Shown here in pieces: positions 51,301-54,300 of a stretch of 64,000 nt of DNA. The notes beneath the pieces were generated by a model. It had not been told where the DNA came from and ran no database searches. It saw only the letters and a list, made by a program, of their open reading frames with translations. Source of the stretch: Trichobilharzia szidati (lineage: Eukaryota; Platyhelminthes; Trematoda; Strigeidida; Schistosomatidae); the NCBI GenBank assembly GCA_944472155.2, contig OX235279.1:116738110-116802109 (forward strand), given 5' to 3'. Position numbers and translations under genes: made by a program. The stretch's first letter is position 1. Each line of letters begins with the position of its first letter.

Positions 51301-54300
51301 GTGTCTGACGTCCACTCATTATCCATGGCTGTCATTCCCAATAAATCAATTATCTGTGTGTAAGATGCAGCTTCAGACTTTTGTTTTTTCCTCTAACAAG
51401 CTTCACTAGACGTTTAAGAATGGATTTTAGGTAGTGATGTTAATACCTTTGTTAAATGTGATATTCCGTGACGAAATGCATAGCTGAAATCATTAGCTAC
51501 AGTGTAAGTGAAAATTAATCAGCACCGAACAATCGTTTTGTCGTAGTTTGACGCTTTAGGATTAAGAAATTATTATTTGAATGGTGATCTAACGCATAAC
51601 AATCAAATCAACAGGTTCGGACTCGGTGGTTCATAATTTTCAAACTCCACTAAATCGCGACTCGATAACATCACAGTTCATTTTTACTAGTGGGTGAATG
51701 TCATCATATCTGACTTCAAAATATTCTTCTGCGTTCCAACCATTAATGTACATTGGATAGGTTTTAGATGAACAATTTGCAAAGAATTTGAAACAAATAA
51801 AAACGACAAATTTATTTGTACATAGGTTTTTCTCCAAAAGACAGTCATTATAAACCCAGTTTTCAAGTGTTTTCGACTGTGAGCAGCTTAATAGATTGTG
51901 TCATCAAAAGTTCGACAACTGATAAAAGTTTATTTACAAAATGTGCATTAAACCAGTAAAACTGTGCAGAATGCGACTGTTGTGGTCGTTGAGTACTCAG
52001 GATTAAACAGCTACATTGAGGATCATCCACCCGTTAAACTCTGTACACAGAGTTAGTATTAAAATATCTAACGTCAAAGTTAAGTTATGCGATTTGAATG
52101 TAAGTGTTTACCAACAAGCCTGAGACTTAAGTTCAAAGCTTTCAGTCAGTTTTATCTTTTTAGGATTACTGAATTTAAATATATTTCACGAAAAGCATAG
52201 CATTTGGAATAAGTTGATTTTATCAAAAAAACTGGAATGAAATCTAACCTGAACATGTTCTGCCATCAGCTTGAAGGTCATATCCAGGGCTACATGCGCA
52301 TTCTGCTGTCCCAGCATCTGTTCTTATGCATATATGAGTACACCCACCATTCCCAAACCGACATGGGTCACTTACTTCAAGAACAACTCCTGTATTGGCA
52401 AAAATTCAAAAATTCCAATTCAGATATTTTGATGTATGCACAAAAACCGTTTAGATTTCCAGCAGAAATACAAACTTTTGGGAAAAGAAAATTATTTAAG
52501 GAAGTATTGAAGGGAAGTCAAGGTTGTAAAGAGTTGGCAGTTTGCCTTATTGAATAGTTTGAATCTTCACACTCAGCATTTTACATTTTTAAAGTTGAAA
52601 CTTCATATTTTTGTGAGGATGGAATGAGGTGCTGATTGCGACATGATACAGTTTTACACGAGTATTGTAGTTTTTTATTAAATAGCTCACGAGAAGGACA
52701 GAATTTTAACGCTGATGCGTTTTTATCTTGTTTTCGCCAGTATCAGAAATCTGGACAAAAGAAATGGTCTTCCTGATTTTCTAGTTATCCTTTAAGGTAG
52801 CGCAAAGTTTAAAATACCTTGTTTGTGAATCCCAAGTATAACACACATTATTATGGTAACTAGTCATTTCCTCCCTTCTGAATGGAACAGATGTCATCGG
52901 CACCACATCTACATTATTATTATTATATCTTTTAATTCCTAGAGGAACATGGAGCTTCAGCCGTGCATCTCCATTGCGTTCAGTTCTCTGCTAGAGTCTT
53001 CACCTGGCTCCAAGTCTGTCCACACGTTTTCATCTCCTCTTTACATGACCTCCTCCAAGTCACCCTTGGACGACCAACTCGTCGCTTCCCTTTCGGGTTC
53101 CACTCGAGCAATGGCTTGTCTAGTGATGTCACTTGATGGTTTCCTCAGAGTATGGCTATTCCATCTCCATTTATTCCTGCTGATTTGTTTCACAATCGGT
53201 TCCTGATTGGTTCGCTCATTGCCAGAGATCTCTGTTGCTGATCTTTTCTGGCCATCTGATCTTGAATATTGAGCGAAGACAACTGTTAATGAAGGTCTGT
53301 AGCTTGTTTGAGATGCTCTTTATGACGCGCAGTGCAAGTCTCTGATCCGTATAGTAGCACTGACTGACTCAACATTGGAGTTGAATATCCGGATGTTATT
53401 TTTGATGCTGAGTGTTGTTGACCTCCACACAGACTTGAGAGTAGTGAAAGCTAGTCTTGCTTTCCCGATTCTTGCTTTGATATCCTCGTCAATTCCGCCT
53501 GTAGTTGAACCGATGCTTCCCAGTTGGGTGGGTAGGTAAAGGAGGTAGTTTCTTTCAGGTTCCTTCCATTTATGCTGATTGTTGCCTGTTGTTGTTGTTC
53601 TCGTCCAGGAATCTTCATTACCTCTGTTTTCTCTATGTTTACCTGAAGTCCTATCTTTGATGCTTCTTCTGCCAACTTGTTACTTTTTACTTGCATATCT
53701 TCCAGTTTGTGGGAAATCAGACATATATCATCGGCGAAGTCCAGATCCTCCATGTGTTTTGTGTGGTTCCATTTTATGCCTGTTTCCTCGCTGCCCGCTG
53801 TCTGTCGCATTATCCAGTTTACTGCAATCAGGAAAATCATTGGTGATAGTAGGCAGCCTTGTCTTACTCCTGTCCTCACTTCGAAGGATTCCGTAAGTTT
53901 CCCGTTGTGGATTACTTAGCATGCAGCATTGTCGTGTAGCTGTTGGATGAGATGTATAATTGTCGGTGGCACCCCGTAGTAGCGAAGTAGTTTCCAAATC
54001 ACCTCTCGATCGACGCTGTCGAAGGCCTTTTCAAAGTCGATGACATCATTTTCAATCGGCCTTATGATTGCCTAGAAGATTTTCCTCTTCATGTAATCAT
54101 CCTGATGCAAGACTCGTCACTTCAGATTCGGCTTTCATTCAAAACTCTGAGATGATATGTTACTTGAATGTCTTCTTAGCGTATTTATAATCCATCTTCA
54201 TACCTGCCTGAATATTTCCTGAGCGATAGGTTCTTGTCTGGTTAGCTGTGCCGCAAGAATTCTTTGTTACGTAGCATTTCCAGTTGTCCATCTGGTCCTT